A stretch of 64,000 bases of DNA from Microcella sp. GTDB lineage: Bacteria; Actinomycetota; Actinomycetes; Actinomycetales; Microbacteriaceae. The DNA lies in contig NZ_JAHHDS010000003.1 of NCBI RefSeq assembly GCF_019739195.1, forward strand, positions 62,001-126,000. Reading direction: 5' to 3'. Below the pieces are notes generated by a model. It searched no databases, had not been told where the DNA came from, and saw only the letters and a list, made by a program, of their open reading frames with translations. Positions 1 to 8,712 of this stretch are shown piece by piece; position 1 is the first letter of the stretch, and each line of letters begins with the position of its first letter. Position numbers and translations under genes: made by a program.

Positions 1-35
1 AGGGCTCGCCCGAGCTCGCGAGGCAGGTCGGCTGA
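1..35 (+). CDS. 3' end of an upstream gene, probably imuA-like (partial)
   Basis: Only the last ten codons and a TGA stop are present (ending in PELARQVG). The stop overlaps the ATG of the next gene as TGATG, so the two are translationally coupled. In actinobacterial mutasome operons the gene directly upstream of imuB is an ImuA'/RecA-like factor, so that is the likely identity. The tail alone cannot prove it. Confidence 0.45.
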   Translation, partial: GSPELARQVG

Positions 36-1615
36 TGCAGCGCACGCTCGTGCTGTGGGTGCCCGACTGGCCCGTCATCGCGGCCGTGCGCGACGGGCTC
101 GCTGCGGCGGGCGCACCGATCGCCGTCATGGCGGCGAACCGGGTTGTCGCGTGCTCGCCTGCCGCGCGGGCAGAAGGAGTGCGCGCGGGGCAGCGTCGAC
201 GCGAAGCCCAGTCGCTCTGCACGAGTCTCGTTGTCGTGCCGTTCGATGAGGGGCGCGACCATCGGCTGTTCGCGCCGCTCATCGACGTCGTCGAAGGGCT
301 CGTCGCCGGAGTGCAGGTCGTGCGCCCCGGCCTGCTCGCCCTCGCCGCGCGCGGGCCTGCCCGTTACTACGGAGGTGAGAAAGCCGCAGCACTGGCGCTG
401 CGCGGGGCCGTGCGGGCTGACGACGTGGTCGACACGCGCATCGGCATCGCCGACGGAACTTTCGCGGCCGAGCTCGCCGCGCGCACGGTGGCGCCCTCCG
501 ATGCGCATCAGAACAGTGGGGTGCAGATTGTCGCGAGCGGAGCATCCGCACCCTTCCTCGCCCCGTTCTCGGTGACGACGCTCGGCGACCCCGACCTCGC
601 GACGCTGCTGGGGCGGCTCGGGGTACGCACGCTCGGCGACTTCGCCGCACTGCCCGCCGACGCCGTGCGCGACCGCCTCGGTGCAGCCGGAGCCCATCGG
701 CACGCCCTCGCGGGTGCGGCCGATGCGACGATGCTCGTGCCCCGTACTCCCCCGCCCGACCTCGAGCGCGTGCTCGAGCTCGAGCCGCCCCTCGATCGCG
801 TCGACCAGCTCGCCTTCGCCGTGCGGCAGCTCGCCGACGACCTCGTCGAGAGCCTCACCGGCCGGCTGCTCGTCGCCACCGCGATCCGCATCGGGTTTCG
901 CGACGAGCACGGCACCGAAACCGAGCGGGCGTGGCTGCACCCGCGATCGTTCCGCGCGAGCGAGATCGTCGACCGCGTGCGCTGGCAGCTCAGCGGCGAG
1001 ACGCGCACCGCCGGAACCAGAGCCGACGCCGACCGCGGGCCAGGTCTGCGGTCGGCCATCACCCGCGTGCGCATCGTGCCTGAGAGCGTCGACGACCTCG
1101 CCCACCACGAGCCGGGGCTGTGGGGCAGCGCCCCCGATGAGCGCGTGCACCACGCCCTCTCGCGCGTGCAGAGCCTGCTCGGCCACGAGGCCGTGCTCAC
1201 CGCGCAGCGCACGGGCGGTCGCACGCTCGCCGAGCGATCCGTGCTCGTGCCCTGGGGTGACCGCGCCGTCATCACCCGGCCCGTCGAGCGGCCCTGGCCC
1301 GGCGCCCTGCCGCAACCGGCGCCCAGCACCGTATTCCCCTCGCGGCATGCGGTCACGGTCGTCGACGCGCTGGGTGCCCCGGTCGGCATCGATGACCGAA
1401 TGCGGCTCTCCGCCGCCCCCGCCGGGTTCGCCCCCGCTGCGGGCGGAACGACACGGCCCGTGACCTCGTGGGCGGGGCCGTGGCCGCTCGACGAGCAGTG
1501 GTGGAGCATCCGTCGCCGGCGACTGCATCGTCTGCAGGTGGTCGACGCTGCCGGTATCGCCTGGCTGCTCGTGCTCGAGGGCAGCAGCTGGTGGGCCGAG
1601 GCGCGCTATGACTGA
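35..1615 (+). CDS. imuB: ImuB-like Y-family polymerase homologue (mutasome adaptor)
   Basis: A 526-residue protein with Y-family polymerase architecture in its N-terminal two thirds. It lacks the catalytic carboxylates of active Y-family enzymes. Where DinB has DMDAFFASVE, this protein reads WVPDWPVIAAV near its N-terminus, and the SIDEAF motif is replaced by RPGLLALAAR near residue 98. That degeneracy is the hallmark of ImuB, which acts as a scaffold linking the beta clamp and DnaE2 in damage-induced mutagenesis rather than as a polymerase. It is coupled to the upstream gene and followed 42 bases later by dnaE2, giving the classic imuA'-imuB-dnaE2 order. No LexA box could be checked because the operon promoter lies outside the window. 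Confidence 0.88.
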   Translation: MQRTLVLWVPDWPVIAAVRDGLAAAGAPIAVMAANRVVACSPAARAEGVRAGQRRREAQSLCTSLVVVPFDEGRDHRLFAPLIDVVEGLVAGVQVVRPGLLALAARGPARYYGGEKAAALALRGAVRADDVVDTRIGIADGTFAAELAARTVAPSDAHQNSGVQIVASGASAPFLAPFSVTTLGDPDLATLLGRLGVRTLGDFAALPADAVRDRLGAAGAHRHALAGAADATMLVPRTPPPDLERVLELEPPLDRVDQLAFAVRQLADDLVESLTGRLLVATAIRIGFRDEHGTETERAWLHPRSFRASEIVDRVRWQLSGETRTAGTRADADRGPGLRSAITRVRIVPESVDDLAHHEPGLWGSAPDERVHHALSRVQSLLGHEAVLTAQRTGGRTLAERSVLVPWGDRAVITRPVERPWPGALPQPAPSTVFPSRHAVTVVDALGAPVGIDDRMRLSAAPAGFAPAAGGTTRPVTSWAGPWPLDEQWWSIRRRRLHRLQVVDAAGIAWLLVLEGSSWWAEARYD

Positions 1616-1657
1616 GTGCGCATCGGCTGAGCGCACTCGCACGGCGGGGTCGCGCTG

Positions 1658-4600
1658 ATGGCCGGCTGGCACAACCCGCCGATACCGTGGAGCGAGTTCG
1701 AGCGCAACCTGCGCGAGGGCTCGCGCCCCGGCTCGAGCCCGCCGCTCGGGGGCGATGCGGGCGACTCCCCCGCGTGGTCGCACAAGCGCGGGGCCTACCA
1801 GCGTCGAGGTATCGAGCAGCCCGACCCCGCAACGATCGTGCCCTACGCCGAGCTGCACGCGCACTCCAGTTTCAGCTTTCTCGACGGCGCCTCGAGCCCC
1901 GAAGAGCTGCTCGAAGAGGCCGCGCGGCTCGGGCTGACCGGGCTCGCGATGACCGACCACGACGGCTTCTACGGCGTCGTGCGCATGGCCGAAGCGGCCG
2001 AGCCGTACGGCATCACGACGGTGTTCGGCGCCGAACTCTCGCTCGATCTGACCGGCCCGCAGCAGGGCGTGCCCGACCCCGAGGGCACCCACCTGCTCGT
2101 GCTCGCGCGCGGGCAGGCCGGCTACCACCGCCTCGCCGCCGCCATCACCGACGCTCAGCTCGCGGGCGCCGAGAAGGGCCGCCCGGTCTACGACCTCGAC
2201 GTGCTCGCCGAGCACGCGGGCCGCGGCGGCGATGCGACGGCTGGCGACCACTGGATGATCCTCACCGGCTGCCGCAAGGGCGCGGTGCGGTCGGCCTTGG
2301 AAGGTCGGCTGTTTGAACAAGCACAGCCCAGGCGCGCGGGCAACGACGGTGCTCTCTCGGATGGCGTCGCCCGCGCGCGGCCGACGCGCGCCCACATCGC
2401 CGCGGCGGGCGCCGAGCTCGACGCGCTCGTCGACCGGTTCGGAGCATCCAATGTCTGCATCGAGCTCTTCGATCACGGCCGCCCCCTCGACACCGTGCAC
2501 AACGACGTGCTCGCCGCTCTCGCCGCCGAGCGCGGGCTGCCGGTCGTCGCGACGGGCGCCGTGCACTACGCGACTCCAGCGCGGTACCCCCTCGCGACCG
2601 CGTTCGCCGCCCTGCGCGCGCGCCGCAGCCTCGACGAGATGCAGGGCTGGCTGCCCGCGGCCGGTACATCGCACTTGCGCAGCGGCACAGAGATGCAGCG
2701 GCTGTTCGCGCGGTACCCCGGGGCCGTGGCGCGCAGCGTCGAACTCGCGACCGAGCTCGGCTTCAGCTTGCGGCAGGCCAAGCCGAACCTGCCGAAGCAG
2801 GAGGTGCCGCCCGGCCACACTCCGATGAGCTGGCTGCGCGAGCTCGTGTGGGCGGCTGTGCCGCACAAGTATCCCGAGGCCAGCGACGCCGACCGTGCCC
2901 GCATCGCACGCGAGCTTGAGGTGATCGAGCAAAAAGACTTTCCCGGCTACTTCCTCATCGTGCACGACATCGTGCAGTACGCCCGCGGGCTCGGCATCCT
3001 CTGCCAGGGCCGCGGCTCGGCAGCCAATTCGGCCGTCTGCTACCTGCTCGACATCACGGCGGTCGACTCGATCGGCTATCAGCTGCCGTTCGAGCGCTTT
3101 CTGTCGGCCCTGCGCGACGAAGAGCCCGACATCGACGTCGACTTCGACTCTGATCGGCGGGAGGAGGTCATCCAGTACGTCTTCGAGAAGTACGGACGCC
3201 GCAACGCCGCGCAGGTCGCGAACGTCATCAGCTACCGGCCGAAGAACGCCGTGCGCGACATGGCACGCGCGCTCGGTTACTCCACCGGTCAGCAAGACGC
3301 CTGGAGCAAGCAGGTCGAGCGCTGGGGCGCGGTGCTCTCGAGCGACGACCACGACATTCCCGAGCCCGTCGTCGATCTCGCGCAGCAGGTGCTCACCTAC
3401 CCTCGGCATCTGGGCATCCACTCGGGCGGCATGGTGCTCACCGACCGGCCCGTCGGCGAGATCGTGCCGATCGAGCACGCGCGCATGGAGAACCGCACGG
3501 TGCTGCAGTGGGACAAAGATGACTGCGCTTGGATGGGCCTCGTCAAGTTCGACCTGCTCGGCCTCGGCATGCTCGCCGCCCTGCAGTACTCGTTCGACCT
3601 GATGCGCGATCACCTGGGCGAGCAGTGGGAGCTCGCGACCCTGCCGAAAGAGGAGCAGGCGACCTACGACATGCTCTGCCGCGCCGACTCGATCGGCGTC
3701 TTCCAGGTCGAGAGCCGCGCGCAGATGGGTCTGCTGCCGCGCCTGCAGCCGCGCAAGTTCTACGACCTCGTCGTGCAGATTGCGCTCGTGCGGCCGGGCC
3801 CCATTCAGGGCGGCGCCGTGCACCCCTTCGTGCGCCGCAAGCTCGGGCACGAGCCCATCACCTACGACCACCCCAAGCTCGTCGAGCCGCTCGAGCGCAC
3901 CCTCGGCATCCCGATCTTTCAAGAGCAGCTGATGCAAGTGGCGATGGCGGTCGGCGGCTGCACGGGCGACGACGCCGACCTGCTGCGGCGCGCGATGGGC
4001 AGCAAGCGCGGCCTCGAGCGCATCGACTCTCTGCGCGAGACCCTCTACGCCGGCATGGCGAGCAACGGCATCACCGGCCAACTCGCCGACGAGATCTACG
4101 GCCGTATTCAGGCCTTCGCCAACTTCGGCTTCGCCGAGAGCCACTCCATCAGCTTCGCGCTGCTCGTTTACGCGAGCTCGTGGATCAAGCTGCACTATCC
4201 GGGCGTCTTCCTCGCCTCACTGCTGCGCGCCCAGCCGATGGGCTTCTACGCGCCCGCCAGTCTCACGGCCGACGCCGAACGTCACGGCGTCGAGGTGCGC
4301 ACGCCGTGCATCCTGCGGTCGGGGGTCGAGGCCGGGCTCGAGCGCATCGATCTGGTGGCCGCGTCAGCGCATGAACCGGTGGCTGCGGATGCTCGCCGCG
4401 CGTCGCCCACGGGCCTCGAGCAGTGCATCCACCGCCAGCAGCCGCCCGTGCCCGAGTTCGAGCCCGCGTCGACGAACGGCTACCTCGCCGACTGCGCGCT
4501 GCACCGCCGCGACGGTGAGCTCGCGGTGCGGCTGGGGCTCGCCGAGGTCACCGGGATCGGTCGGCCGACGGCCCAGCGCATCGTCGCCGAGCGCGATCGG

Positions 4601-5224
4601 GGCGGCCCGTTCCGCGACCTCACCGAGCTCGTCTACCGCACCGGGCTCACGGGGCCCCAAGTCGAGGCGCTGGCCACCGCCGGCGCCTTCGACGTGCTCG
4701 GCCTGTCACGGCGCGAGGCGCTGTGGGCGGCGGGTGCGGCGGCGCAGGCCCGGCCCGAGTATCTGCCGGGGGTGGTCACGGCCGTGCAGCCGCCGCTGTT
4801 CACCGACCTCGACGAGTACGAGGTCATGGTCGCGAACCTCGTGTCGACGGGCATCGCGCCCGGCGACCACCCCGTGCGCTTCGTGCGCGCTCTGCTGCGC
4901 GAACGCGGCGTGCTGAGCTCGCGCGAACTGCGGCAGGCCGAGCCGGGGCGTCGCGTCGAGGTCGCGGGCGTCGTCACCCACCGCCAGCGGCCCGCGACCG
5001 CGAGCGGCATCACCTTCCTCAACCTCGAAGACGAGACGGGCCTCGTCAACGTCATCTGCTCGGTCGGGCTGTGGGGCCGCTACCGCCGCACGGTGCGCGA
5101 GAGCCGCGCCCTCATCGTCCGGGGCACGCTCGAGCGCTCACCCGAGGGCGTCGTCAACATCGTCGCCGACCGCGTCGAGTCGCTGCCACTGCGCGTCACG
5201 ATGCCGAGCCGTGACTTCCGCTAG
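1658..5224 (+). CDS. dnaE2: Error-prone DNA polymerase DnaE2 (C-family alpha subunit)
   Basis: A 1188-residue C-family polymerase used for translesion synthesis with ImuA' and ImuB. An N-terminal PHP domain starts near residue 65 (HAHSSFSFLDGASS, then MTDHDGFYGV). The palm carries PDIDVDFDSDRR with acidic residues around 493-497. A helix-hairpin-helix region (VTGIGRPTAQRI) and a C-terminal OB fold (VEVAGVVTHRQRPAT) follow. Length is slightly above the usual 1050-1150. Part of the excess is an unusual stretch in the PHP domain around residues 210-245 with lower-GC codons. The ATG follows imuB by 42 bases on the same strand, so it probably belongs to the same damage-inducible transcript. Confidence 0.95.
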   Translation: MAGWHNPPIPWSEFERNLREGSRPGSSPPLGGDAGDSPAWSHKRGAYQRRGIEQPDPATIVPYAELHAHSSFSFLDGASSPEELLEEAARLGLTGLAMTDHDGFYGVVRMAEAAEPYGITTVFGAELSLDLTGPQQGVPDPEGTHLLVLARGQAGYHRLAAAITDAQLAGAEKGRPVYDLDVLAEHAGRGGDATAGDHWMILTGCRKGAVRSALEGRLFEQAQPRRAGNDGALSDGVARARPTRAHIAAAGAELDALVDRFGASNVCIELFDHGRPLDTVHNDVLAALAAERGLPVVATGAVHYATPARYPLATAFAALRARRSLDEMQGWLPAAGTSHLRSGTEMQRLFARYPGAVARSVELATELGFSLRQAKPNLPKQEVPPGHTPMSWLRELVWAAVPHKYPEASDADRARIARELEVIEQKDFPGYFLIVHDIVQYARGLGILCQGRGSAANSAVCYLLDITAVDSIGYQLPFERFLSALRDEEPDIDVDFDSDRREEVIQYVFEKYGRRNAAQVANVISYRPKNAVRDMARALGYSTGQQDAWSKQVERWGAVLSSDDHDIPEPVVDLAQQVLTYPRHLGIHSGGMVLTDRPVGEIVPIEHARMENRTVLQWDKDDCAWMGLVKFDLLGLGMLAALQYSFDLMRDHLGEQWELATLPKEEQATYDMLCRADSIGVFQVESRAQMGLLPRLQPRKFYDLVVQIALVRPGPIQGGAVHPFVRRKLGHEPITYDHPKLVEPLERTLGIPIFQEQLMQVAMAVGGCTGDDADLLRRAMGSKRGLERIDSLRETLYAGMASNGITGQLADEIYGRIQAFANFGFAESHSISFALLVYASSWIKLHYPGVFLASLLRAQPMGFYAPASLTADAERHGVEVRTPCILRSGVEAGLERIDLVAASAHEPVAADARRASPTGLEQCIHRQQPPVPEFEPASTNGYLADCALHRRDGELAVRLGLAEVTGIGRPTAQRIVAERDRGGPFRDLTELVYRTGLTGPQVEALATAGAFDVLGLSRREALWAAGAAAQARPEYLPGVVTAVQPPLFTDLDEYEVMVANLVSTGIAPGDHPVRFVRALLRERGVLSSRELRQAEPGRRVEVAGVVTHRQRPATASGITFLNLEDETGLVNVICSVGLWGRYRRTVRESRALIVRGTLERSPEGVVNIVADRVESLPLRVTMPSRDFR

Positions 5225-5241
5225 CCGTTTGCGCGAAACCC

Positions 5242-5247
5242 TACGAT
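5242..5247 (+). promoter_or_regulatory. -10 box of a probable leaderless promoter (acetyltransferase gene)
   Basis: TACGAT lies six bases before the ATG at 5254. That spacing puts the transcription start at or next to the A of the start codon. No Shine-Dalgarno sequence is present, and no good -35 is seen. Confidence 0.45.
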
Positions 5248-5253
5248 CGACTC

Positions 5254-5781
5254 ATGATGAACTCCCCGCCCGCACTTCCCGCCGGCTTCACGAGCCGGCC
5301 GCTGCGCGAGAGCGACCACCTGCCGGTGATCGCCGCAGTCGGCGAGTGGTGGGGCACACCGCAGGCGCCCGAGCTGGGCCTGCTGCTACCGCGACTGTTC
5401 TTCCAGCACTTCACGGTGCTCAGCGAGGTCGTCGAGGTGACCAACGAGGGAAGCGGCCCTCATCTCGCCGCCTTCCTCATCGCTTTCCACTCGGCGACGC
5501 ACCCCGACCGGGTATATATCCACTTCGTCGGCGTCGATCCGCAGTGGCGCGGTCGAGGCATTGCCGCCGGTCTCTACGAGAGGCTCTTCTCCGCCGCCCG
5601 AGGTATCGGTTGCACTCGAGTCGATGCCATCACCAGCCCGGCGAATCGCGGCTCGCAGGCCTTCCATGAAGCCCTGGGCTTCACGACGCACGGCGACCAG
5701 CAGATCGAAGGCGTCACCGCCTATGCCGACTACGACGGTCCGGGGCATGCGCGCGTCGCACTGATGCGCACGCTCGACTGA
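5254..5781 (+). CDS. GNAT-family N-acetyltransferase
   Basis: A 175-residue single-domain GNAT protein that would transfer an acetyl group from acetyl-CoA to an amine of unknown identity. The acetyl-CoA loop is visible as VDPQWRGRGIAAGLYERLF around residues 92-110, matching the Q/RxxGxG/A motif. It is followed by VDAITSPANRGSQAFHEALGF, a normal GNAT C-terminal half. The start is the ATG at 5254; a second Met follows immediately. It lies 29 bases after dnaE2 but has its own -10, so co-expression with the mutasome is doubtful. The substrate cannot be predicted. Confidence 0.85.
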   Translation: MMNSPPALPAGFTSRPLRESDHLPVIAAVGEWWGTPQAPELGLLLPRLFFQHFTVLSEVVEVTNEGSGPHLAAFLIAFHSATHPDRVYIHFVGVDPQWRGRGIAAGLYERLFSAARGIGCTRVDAITSPANRGSQAFHEALGFTTHGDQQIEGVTAYADYDGPGHARVALMRTLD

Positions 5782-5884
5782 CGACCAGCAACACCTGTGC
5801 CTACGCGTCAGGCTGCATCGCCGCTCCTTCGCTAGCCGCTCTCGGAGGCTCGGTCAAGGCATGGGCAGCACCACGTCGCAGACC

Positions 5885-5890
5885 TACCCT
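5885..5890 (+). promoter_or_regulatory. -10 box of a probable leaderless promoter (DUF1206 gene)
   Basis: TACCCT lies six bases before the ATG at 5897, with no ribosome binding site between. This supports 5897 rather than the in-frame ATG at 5861 as the start. Confidence 0.4.
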
Positions 5891-5896
5891 GGGCAC

Positions 5897-6718
5897 ATGG
5901 TCGACGACGTGAAGAAGACGGTGAAGCGTGCCGTGGCGAAGGTCGACAAGGTGCACGAAAGCTCATGGTTCGAACGCGCCGCTCGCGCCGGGTTCGCCGT
6001 CAATGGTCTGCTGCACGTGCTCATCGGCGTGCTCGCTATCTCGGTCGCCCTCGGAGTCGGCGCCGACGAGGCCGACCCAGGCGGCGCATTGCGGGCAGTC
6101 GCCCAGACCCCCGGCGGCATCGTGCTCATCTGGGTATTGGCCGCAGGTCTCGCGGCACTGTCTCTCTGGATGCTGCTGGAAGCCGTGCTCGAGCATCTGC
6201 TCCCACGCGACTGGAAGCGCGGTCTGATCATGCTCGCCAAAGCGCTGGCCTACGGAGCCCTCGCCGTGCCCGCCGTCACGATCGGTCTCGGCGGTCGGGT
6301 CGACACCGACTCCGACGTACGCGAGGTCAGCACGTTTCTCGTGCAGTCTCCGCTCGGCATCGCTGCGCTGATCGCCGCCGGCGCGGGCGTCGTCGCCGTG
6401 GGCGGCTTCTTCATCGCTAAAGGAGTGCGCCGCACCTTTCTCGACGACATCCGCACTCCGCGCGGCGACCTCGGCAAGGCCGTGATCGTGCTCGGCACCG
6501 TCGGCTACATCGCGAAGGGTGTTGCTCTCATAGCCGTTGGTGTGTTGCTCGTCATCACGGCGGTCACGGTCGACCCCTCAGAAGCAGGCGGCTTCGACGA
6601 GGCCTTCCGGTCAGTCGCCGAGCTGCCGCTAGGAGCGATCATGCTCATACTCGTCGCCCTCGGCCTGATCGTCTACGGGCTGTACTGCTTCGTTCGTGCG
6701 CGTCGCTCGAACATCTAG
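5897..6718 (+). CDS. DUF1206 family integral membrane protein
   Basis: A 273-residue protein with about six hydrophobic segments arranged as three similar two-helix units. Each unit begins with a Gly-rich helix (ARAGFAVNGLLHVLIGVLAI, then LAKALAYGALAVPAVTIGL, then LGTVGYIAKGVALIAVGVL). This triplicated layout is typical of DUF1206 proteins, common in actinobacteria and of unknown function. The N-terminus is charged and cytoplasmic in character. I chose the ATG at 5897 because of the -10 box six bases before it; an upstream in-frame ATG at 5861 would add twelve residues. Its 3' end overlaps the convergent CPBP gene by 90 bases. Confidence 0.82.
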   Translation: MVDDVKKTVKRAVAKVDKVHESSWFERAARAGFAVNGLLHVLIGVLAISVALGVGADEADPGGALRAVAQTPGGIVLIWVLAAGLAALSLWMLLEAVLEHLLPRDWKRGLIMLAKALAYGALAVPAVTIGLGGRVDTDSDVREVSTFLVQSPLGIAALIAAGAGVVAVGGFFIAKGVRRTFLDDIRTPRGDLGKAVIVLGTVGYIAKGVALIAVGVLLVITAVTVDPSEAGGFDEAFRSVAELPLGAIMLILVALGLIVYGLYCFVRARRSNI

Positions 6719-7603
6719 CTGCCGAGGCGCCCAGCGCAGCACGATGAGCGTGATGATCGCGATCACGGCCATCGGTACGAGCGCGAGCGGCCCTGCTGAG
6801 CCGACGCCGCGGTCAAACGACTCCTCAAGCGAGCTCAGCACGACGGCAGGTCCGAGCAGCAGCACGTTATTGAGTGCGTGGATCAGCACCGCGATCTCGA
6901 GCCCGCCTGTCGCGCGCACGATCAGTGACATCGACACTGCGAACACGAGGTAGTAGGCGATGAGCCAGGGGTCGGCCGCGAGGTGCACGAGGGCGAAGAC
7001 GATCGATGCCGTGGCCGTGCCCAGTGCGAACGACACTCCTGGTCGGTCTGACCACGACCCGACCGTGCGGGTCAGGAAGCCGCGGAAGCCGAACTCCTCG
7101 CCCGCCGCCTGTAGCGGAGTGGTCAGCACGATCATCACGAGCAGGGCGATCGTCGTGCCGCTGGGCGGCTGCTCGATGAGCGACACCGTGGCGAGAGCGA
7201 GCCCACCCCCGGTGTAGAGCAAGAAGATCGGCACGATGAACAGTGCCGAGCGGCGCACGAGGTGCCAGCGCCATGCGCCCGTGACGGAGAGCATCCATCG
7301 CGGGCGCACGCCGAAGAACGCCCACTGCAACAGCATCGAGATCGGGATGAGCGCTGCGAGCACGAGGTTGTTCGCGAGAAACACCGTCGGTGTGATGACG
7401 ATCGAACCGTCAGCGACGCTGTCGAGCGTCGAGAGACCGAGCCGCAGATCGATCTCGAGGGCCGCGAATGACAACAGCACACTGACCATGACCACGAGAC
7501 CCGCGAAGGTGAGCAGTGCGAGAGTGGCGACCCACCAGGGTCGTCGAGGCTCGCTCAGAGCCTCGTGGTAACGGCGCCCGACGGCCGGGGTCTGAACCCT
7601 CAC
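6629..7603 (-). CDS. CPBP family intramembrane glutamic endopeptidase
   Basis: A 324-residue multi-pass membrane protein with about eight hydrophobic segments. The CPBP (ABI/Rce1-like) signature is present: adjacent glutamates at 169-170 in GEEFGFRGFL, a later VHLAADP histidine, and HALNNVLLL near the C-terminal part. Such proteins are membrane proteases or have immunity-like roles; the target here is unknown. The GTG start overlaps the stop of the upstream PLP-enzyme gene by four bases (GTGA on the minus strand), so the two are co-translated. The last 30 or so residues are polar and lie antisense to the end of the DUF1206 gene. Confidence 0.85.
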   Translation of the reverse strand: MRVQTPAVGRRYHEALSEPRRPWWVATLALLTFAGLVVMVSVLLSFAALEIDLRLGLSTLDSVADGSIVITPTVFLANNLVLAALIPISMLLQWAFFGVRPRWMLSVTGAWRWHLVRRSALFIVPIFLLYTGGGLALATVSLIEQPPSGTTIALLVMIVLTTPLQAAGEEFGFRGFLTRTVGSWSDRPGVSFALGTATASIVFALVHLAADPWLIAYYLVFAVSMSLIVRATGGLEIAVLIHALNNVLLLGPAVVLSSLEESFDRGVGSAGPLALVPMAVIAIITLIVLRWAPRQLDVRATRTNEAVQPVDDQAEGDEYEHDRS

Positions 7604-8682
7604 GTGTTGGCCCCGCGCGCATCGACGGTCCAGACCGTCACCTCGCGCGCGTTCTGCTCGACGACGAGCTCGTCGGCGAGGTTGATGGCCGCGCAGACGT
7701 GGTTGGGTGCGATGCGCACTCGCGAGCCGAGAGCGGGCGCCGCATCGGCGGCCGAGAACTCGATCGTCGCGTGGTGTTCAGAGAGTGCCACGATGCGGGC
7801 CTCAGGCGACGCGGGCAGTCTCCCGAAGCCGCTCGCGTACCCCGCGCGATCGGCCCCGAGAACCTTGTTGCCCGCATCGACGACGACGCGCGAGCCGCGC
7901 ACGCTCACGACGGTTGCGACGGCGGTGAGTGCGATGCGACCAGGGCCGGCCGTGCCGAGCTCCCACTGCTGCGCGTCGAAGAACGGGTACACCCCGGGCC
8001 GCAACTCGGTGAGCACGCCCCCGCTCGCCCGCCCCTCGGCGGCGTCGGCACTGGGTGTCGAGCCGCCGCTCACGACCGGGCACGCCAGGCCGAGGCCGAG
8101 CAGCGCCTCGCGCGCGATCTCGAGCGCGAGCGCTTCGTCGTGGGCCGCGCTCGCCCGCGCCTCGGGGGCATACGAGTGCCCCGGAAAGGTGAAGACCCCA
8201 TCGACCCGTAGACCGTACTCGGCGGCCGCGGCGGCCACAGTGCCGGCCTGGTCGGGTGCGACTCCCGTGCGGTGATGGCCGCTGTCGACCTCGACCGCGA
8301 CGGCGAGCGGTGCGGGATGCTCGCCACTCGCGACCGCGTGCGCGAGCATCCGCGCCCCCTCGATCGAGTCGACGCCGACACGCAGCCGCACACGACCAGC
8401 TAGTGCCTGCAGGCGAGGCGCGCGGGGCCCTTCAGCCCAGATCGGGTAGGCGATGAACAGGTCGTCGAACCCGGCGTCGGCGAAGATCTCGGCCTCGCTG
8501 ACGGTCGCGACGGTGAGTCCGACCGCACCGTGCGCAAGCTGACGCCGCGCAACCTCGGCGCTCTTATGCGTCTTCGCGTGCGGGCGCAGTGCGACCCCGA
8601 GCTGGCGGGCGTGCTCGGCCATGGCCGTGAGGTTCGCCTCGAACAGCTGCTCGTCGACGGCGAGGTAGGGAGTATCACGCAC
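7600..8682 (-). CDS. D-threonine aldolase / D-serine dehydratase-like PLP enzyme (alanine racemase fold)
   Basis: A 360-residue fold-type III PLP enzyme. The N-terminal TIM barrel has the lysine motif RPHAKTHKS (K37 is the likely Schiff-base residue). Near the C-terminus is NHVCAAINLADEL, the His-x-Cys metal site of the D-threonine aldolase and eukaryotic-type D-serine dehydratase family. Expected chemistry is cleavage or dehydration of a D-3-hydroxy amino acid; the exact substrate is open. The start is GTG with a CATGAT box six bases upstream, suggesting a leaderless transcript. It overlaps the downstream CPBP gene by four bases. Confidence 0.85.
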   Translation of the reverse strand: MRDTPYLAVDEQLFEANLTAMAEHARQLGVALRPHAKTHKSAEVARRQLAHGAVGLTVATVSEAEIFADAGFDDLFIAYPIWAEGPRAPRLQALAGRVRLRVGVDSIEGARMLAHAVASGEHPAPLAVAVEVDSGHHRTGVAPDQAGTVAAAAAEYGLRVDGVFTFPGHSYAPEARASAAHDEALALEIAREALLGLGLACPVVSGGSTPSADAAEGRASGGVLTELRPGVYPFFDAQQWELGTAGPGRIALTAVATVVSVRGSRVVVDAGNKVLGADRAGYASGFGRLPASPEARIVALSEHHATIEFSAADAAPALGSRVRIAPNHVCAAINLADELVVEQNAREVTVWTVDARGANT

Positions 8683-8688
8683 TCCCCC

Positions 8689-8694
8689 ATCATG
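8689..8694 (-). promoter_or_regulatory. -10 box of a probable leaderless promoter (PLP enzyme gene)
   Basis: Read on the minus strand, CATGAT lies six bases before the GTG at 8682. The intervening bases are G-rich, so a weak ribosome binding role cannot be excluded. Confidence 0.35.
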
Positions 8695-8712
8695 CCGCGG
8701 CGAGCTGGGTGC

